A stretch of DNA of 64,000 nucleotides from Tulasnella sp. 424 (lineage: Eukaryota; Basidiomycota; Agaricomycetes; Cantharellales; Tulasnellaceae): positions 192,961 to 256,960 of the forward strand of contig WSUB01000023.1 in NCBI GenBank assembly GCA_019633425.1, in the 5' to 3' direction. Position numbers and translations under genes: made by a program. Below, piece after piece: positions 59,178-64,000 of this stretch. Under the pieces are notes generated by a model. That model made no database searches. It had not been told where the DNA came from and saw nothing but the letters and a program-made list of their open reading frames with translations. Positions within the stretch are counted from its first letter, which is position 1, and the number at the start of each line of letters is the position of its first letter.

Positions 59178-60722
59178 CTAGCGCCTGAACCTATCCGAGA
59201 TAGGATAGCCGGGCGGTTTGGTGCTTGCTCGATACCACGGCAAGTAGGTTCCGAGGTAGTAGTGGAGGTATTGCGTCCAGCCCTCTATGACACCGGCACC
59301 GATTGTGATGTGAAGACAATCACCAAGAACGTGCTGAGAATAAGTGGGGATATTAGCAAACTAAGCGCGCCAGTACGTTAAAAGCACTTACGGAATCCGG
59401 TCGCAAGCGCCCTGGACGATCGATATCAGCGTATGTGACACGGGGATGAGCGCGTTCCTCCACCGCTGTTTTGAATAATCCATTAAGGTGCGGGATCCAA
59501 GCCCAATTGTAGGACGCGTGTTGGATGTTTGGCACCTCCTTCAATGGTCCGCCATACATCACTTCGTGCGCATGGCAATTGTCGTGTCCAGGTATATACG
59601 GTCGGACTACCACCTCCCTCTGCTTCCCGTTCGAATGTAAATCCAGCTGTCTTGCGGCCTGGTAAACGAAGTTGCCCATGATGACGCGGTAGAGGTCGTA
59701 TATATCCGTATAACCGTTCGGTAATCCAGCGAGAAGTTTAAGAGACCAGTGGCCAGCGGTGCTGACGATGAGGGTATGGTAGTTGGCTTCGGGTAGAGGG
59801 CGGAAGAATAGGTCGTTAAGATATTCAGTTGGAGAGATGTTCCAACTTTGTTCGGTTCCGAATAGAGTAGAGTTTTCTCCTGGTCCCGGCCTCCAACCCC
59901 CGCCGTTGAACATGGTCTCGACTTCAGTGACGTTGAAGAGCAGGTCGTTTCTAGGAGAGTCTGGGTCAGACAAGCACGACCCGTTGTTGAACATTTAGAA
60001 TGCATACCTCCGGAAGGTTACTAAAGGCGTTCCAGTCATATTAAAGCCGTCGGGGAATTTAATGCGCGAGACGAGTGGGGATTGGGGATTGAGGTACAAG
60101 TTTTGCGGCCATGCACGATCGAAACCCCAGTCCTTCGAATAATCCGGCGTTGCGAAAACGTGAGGGTATAGCGTACACGATATCGAGAAGAAATGTTCCT
60201 GAGTTACAGAGTCTATGAAAACGTCGAACTGGCGTCAGAAAGTAGTCTGAGTGCTGTCGCGGTATTCCAAGCACCGCGCGTACCTCCTATGAGTAGCCAT
60301 CCTCCCCTTTCCACGAGATCAACGACCAAGGATTCTTGGAAATCGTCGGGCATATCGTTGCAGATCCCAGAGGGCTCCCAATCATACGCGCTGATGTTTC
60401 CCCTCCACGGAAGGTCGTCTGGATGGTCGTTTGCCAAGTGCCACGGCACTTCGCGATTGCTCGCGCACCCCTTGAAGCCCGACGCAGCGTAAACGTCGTC
60501 AGGCTTCACAACTACCACCGGATTCTCCTTTCGTCTCCACGCCCCGGCCGACCAGTCTCTTGGTGAGCATTTCGGAGTCCCGCTAGGCACAGATCCTCCT
60601 GGGCCCTTCCATGGTCGTGGAATACTAGACGGTTGAATGATGAAGTAGAAGAGAGCCAAAGAGACAGTTGCGAACGCTGACAGTCGAACGCATAGATATG
60701 GTGAAAAGGCTGCTTGCGACAT
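59178..60722 (-). CDS. PC-esterase-like (TBL/CAS1-type) membrane-anchored protein, copy I
   Basis: Paralog of copy H with the same four exons: 60722-60284, 60212-60008, 59950-59392 and 59333-59178, in phase, 452 residues. The N-terminal anchor is LSAFATVSLALFYFIIQ. The motifs are CSPRDWSAGAWRRK, VYAASGFKGCASNREVPWHL, IGGDSVTQEHFFSISC and LGDCLHITIGAG, so both catalytic blocks are kept. The middle domain FNGGGWRPGPGENSTLFG and TYADIDRPGRLRPDS also matches copy H. The start at 60,722 gives a normal signal anchor; an in-frame upstream ATG would add 60 residues without hydrophobic character. It ends in a short Arg-rich tail (DRFRR). Confidence 0.68.
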
Positions 60723-61182
60723 GGTAAAGCAAACGTCGTCCGACCTGTGGCTGGCGGACGGGATTGAAATTGTTGAAAGTGGAAACCGAACCCTGGGAAA
60801 TTCGGCAACATCGACCCCGTTCCCGATCGCAAAGCCCACCTCTGAGCCAGCCCGAGCTTTATTCGCCATGTTTCTGTAGCAGTCGAACGCTTTGGAACTC
60901 AATCTGAGCTCCTCACACTCTGGAACAATGCAGCTTGTAAGACTTCAAATGCATTAGATGTATGACAATGATGGGTGCAACAAAGTACGAACGATGGACG
61001 ACGCGACTGAGTTGGGCTATTGGAAGAGGTACAATAAAGACAAAGAAAAACTAGGTATTAACAAGCGACCGAGACAGCCAACAGCGGGTCCTTGGGCGGG
61101 TAACGATAAGTAAAATACTGAATGGAAGAAAAGTCGTCATGATAGTCGTAAACCGTGGGGTTGTAGGAGGTTTGGGGCCTTT
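60723..61182. other. Intergenic region, no gene seen
   Basis: 460 bp between the start of copy I and the end of the LISK-like kinase gene, both on the minus strand. It must hold the copy I promoter. No gene is seen. Confidence 0.45.
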
Positions 61183-63770
61183 CTAAGCCTTGGGCGCCGA
61201 TGACGGGAAGTTCGGAACCGAGTTAGGGGCCAGTGACGCGATTTTCTTGTTACCCTTCACCGGGGACATTGGAACTGGAGGGGAGTTGGAAGCGGACGCT
61301 TGATGACGAGGTGGCCGAAGACCGCAGTCGTTCGGCGCATCGTCTCCGCAACGTAGATGTGCCCTGCACATCCGAAGTGTAATTGTACATTTTCACATTG
61401 AATGATGAATGGATTGCATGTCGAGAAGTTGCATAGACCGAAAGGAATGGGATAGTATGATTGGATTGTTGGGGATTGTTTTTTTACATGATGGAGAATC
61501 GACGATTCGTGGAGTTGAAAGCAGGGTTGTTGCGACGAGATGTCGAAGCGACATTGCGATTGGAGTCCATGGAGTTTCGATTCGGATGAACCATAGAGTT
61601 TCGATTGGAAGTCAAGAGAGATGATTCGTTTCCAGTCAGCTCAATGGGATCTTGGTAAGGCCTAAAAACGGTGGCAAAAAAAAGGTGGCGCGGCGAAAGG
61701 GGAGAAAAAGGAAGCCAAAAAAGGCCCCAACGTTCAACAAAACCCGAACGCTCGAAAACAGAAGAAGCGAGGGGGAAAGGGCATTTGAAAGGGGTATAAC
61801 AACAACTCACCTAAGTCCGCAATCATCGCATTCGAGTATTGGTTTCCAGCCTAATCTCTTCCCACACGCGTCGCACTTAGCGCTGAAGGCGTTTAGCCCG
61901 CCGGAAAAGAAAAAGAAGTCCAATGGCGTCCATGCCGGAGAAGATGTGTTGGAAGCGACGGCGGTGACGGATTCGGAACCCTGTCCACTTGTGGGGCTCA
62001 CGGACCCGCTTCTCTTGTTGTCCTTCCCAGGTTTGATCAACGTAAAGCGATGATGATGTGCAGAAGGGGTTGCGGACGCCGCCGAGATCGTCGATCCCTC
62101 CGTCGCAGCTGCAATTGACGGAGCCATCGCAGAAGGTAGACCCTTTGCGGTGTGGTACGTGTCAATGCTTAGTAGCGAATCGGCTGACGGAGGGAGGCGC
62201 TGACCCACAGGTGTTGGTCCCGAAAATGGCTGCTCGATCGTTTCTGGTCGCATTGTGAGTACCGAGGCGGCAGTCGGTGCTGCAGATGTTCCTTTGCTGT
62301 GTCCCCGAATGACAGTGGTGCTGTATTCCAGGAAGTTTCCGTCGTCGTCTTCTTGAAGATCGATCAATGGACGTTCGGCTTCGGTGTCGTGGGTGATACG
62401 ACTTCCCCGCTTGAAGTCCGCGGGAGCGATCCAGGAGCTGGTCGTAACGGATCCTGCTCCGTTAGAGGCATCAGCCTTGAGATTGACGCCTTCCAACCCC
62501 TTAATGGCAGCCTCCAACTCCTCGTCGCTGTCCGAAACATTTTCGTCGATAAGATCTGCCGGATCTACTCTGCTCTTATTTTTGCTCGCAGAAACTCCCA
62601 TCCCGAAGCTGGGAATTCTGGGACCAGCGGCAGGTCTCTTGGCTCCTGCCATGAACTTGACGCTTCCGACGTGTTGGTCCTCTGACTCGTCTGGCCTGGC
62701 GAGAACTTCGAGCTCAACGGCGCGGAGGCGGGCGAGGATACTGACTGTGCTAGGTCGAAGGGTGGGGTTTGTGTTGCAGCATTCGATGGCAAGGTTGATG
62801 AGATCCGGCGGGGTTGAGGCAGGAGCCAAGGCGCGAAGCTGATGCTCGTCAAGGGAGAAGAAAGGAGCGGTGCGCTTGAAGGTGTAATCGTCGGCGAGTT
62901 TCCGGCATATGATCTCGCAGAAGATGATGCCCAAGGAGAAGATATCGGTGGGGAGGTCGAATTCCTCACCGATGAGGATCTCGGGTGACATGTAGGAATC
63001 CGTTCCGCAGAAGGTCAAACGCTTGCTCTCCTCCTCATTACGAGCAGCAATCCGAGCAAAGCCGAAGTCGGTGACTTTGAGGCGGAGATTGGAAGTGACG
63101 AGGAGATTCTCTCCTTTAAGGTCGCGGTGGATGCACTAGGGTGACGTAATTGGACCGCGTCAGTGTAATCTAATCAGGGAGGACGCGCCTGGCCCTGGCC
63201 TCACCTTTCGAGCATGAAGATAGGCCAAAGCTCGCGCGATGTCGGTCATAAAGGAGAGTCGAAGACGCCATCCAAAAGGCTTGGATTTGTCGTAGATGTA
63301 CTGTCGGAGGTTACCACTTTCGATGAACTCGGAGATGATGAAGATGCGGCCGTCCGGGGGAGGGGCGCGCGACAGTCCAAGATACAATACGACGTTGGGA
63401 TGCCTTGCCTCCCTGCATCAATCTTGAGTCAGCCATAGATAGCAATATCTTGATAATAATTCTTACTTCATCAGCCTCCACTCGCGCTCAAAGTACTTGC
63501 GCACGTCGTACTCATTGGAGGGGAGCACCTCCTTTATTGCGACATCGATGCCGAGGTACGTCGCTACATTCGAATGCATCAGAAAATTTGCTCCCCTACT
63601 TCATGACCGTCACGGGTAGCTTGCTTACACTTGTAGACGTTGCCAAAAGATCCCGAGCCCAACTTCTTCCAGTCTCCTTTGATATCCTAGGTTCGAACGC
63701 GATCAGCTGAGATCGTGTCGGACGAGTCAGATCTCCCCCTCACATCGTATGGAATAACGTCAAAATCCAT
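61183..63770 (-). CDS. LISK/TKL-type protein kinase with C-terminal C1-like zinc motif
   Basis: Kinase of the LIM-kinase-like (LISK) group. It starts MDFDVIPYD at 63,770. Then come DIKGDWKKLGSGSFGNVYK with the Gly loop, VAIKEVLPSNEYDV with the Lys, EARHPNVVLYLGLSR, CIHRDLKGENLLVT, TDFGFARI and TFCGTDSYMSPEI. All catalytic residues are present. A long Ser/Thr/Asp-rich linker follows. The tail has CDACGKRLGWKPILECDDCG then LRAHLRCGDD, the C-x2-C...C-x2-C-x4-H-x2-C-x7-C pattern of C1 domains. The first His of the pattern is not at its usual place; HHRFTLIK lies about 66 residues before. The last intron (61,364-61,810, about 450 bp) is far longer than the others. C1 domains bind lipids or protein partners. 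Confidence 0.84.
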
Positions 63771-64000
63771 GATCTAGTCGTGAAAAGGGTCCTACGGCCT
63801 TCAAGACGCGGAGGGAGGGGGATGGTGTAGATGGCGTTACGGTGCAACTGACCCGGTGGTACTTGTATGAGGAGCCTGCCCGGCGAGGTGAGGAGAATGG
63901 GGTGTAAAGGAGAGATAAATGAAGCGAGGCAGATGGCGCAAGTAAAAGCGATGCCGATACCTTTCGCTTGGGTTGCGGTGAGGAGGCGAAGGGTAAAACG

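Overview
The window is nuclear DNA of a filamentous fungus, most likely a basidiomycete of the Agaricomycetes type. This is inferred from dense genes split by many 40-130 bp GT..AG introns, from F-box proteins of the 'LPTELLIEIF...W.SII..HPLLWAVV' kind in multigene arrays, from a GH79 glucuronidase and DUF4436 protein, and from TKL-type kinases fused to tetratricopeptide repeats. Almost no gene is a single open frame. The models below were built by joining exons whose GT/AG borders and reading phase agree. No rRNA, tRNA, CRISPR or prokaryotic feature was recognised. Layout: (1) 1-5.5 kb holds conserved housekeeping genes: an OTU deubiquitinase (-), a UBE2S-type ubiquitin-conjugating enzyme (+) and a small single-pass membrane protein (-). 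(2) 6.3-18 kb is a recently duplicated F-box region: three complete paralogs, one 5' fragment, and a second F-box-like gene with one complete and one broken copy. (3) 18.1-24.1 kb is a multi-exon MED12 (Mediator kinase module) gene (-). (4) 25.3-37.6 kb has an intact kinase-TPR fusion gene (-), a GH79 beta-glucuronidase-like gene (+), a degraded second kinase-TPR gene (-) and a further kinase fragment, within a duplicated and rearranged stretch. (5) 38.9-44.1 kb has a Sfp/AASDHPPT-type phosphopantetheinyl transferase (+), about 1.9 kb without a recognisable gene, and an XLF/Nej1-like end-joining factor (-). (6) 44.3-53.3 kb has four F-box genes (+), the last three being tandem copies of one ~2.6 kb unit. 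(7) 53.9-63.8 kb has a DUF4436 membrane protein (-), two tandem PC-esterase-like (GDS...DCLH) membrane-anchored proteins (-) and a LISK-like kinase with a C-terminal C1-type zinc-binding motif (-). The window reads as a conserved backbone (ubiquitin enzymes, MED12, PPTase, XLF, GH79, DUF4436, LISK kinase) interrupted by birth-and-death islands of F-box and kinase-TPR genes. The most unusual structures are an inverted copy of the phosphopantetheinyl transferase promoter and start codon about 4 kb from the original, the mosaic F-box array, the kinase fused to about ten near-identical 40-residue TPRs, and a repeat unit that ends 3 bp from the DUF4436 stop codon. No wholly new biological system can be claimed from the sequence alone.
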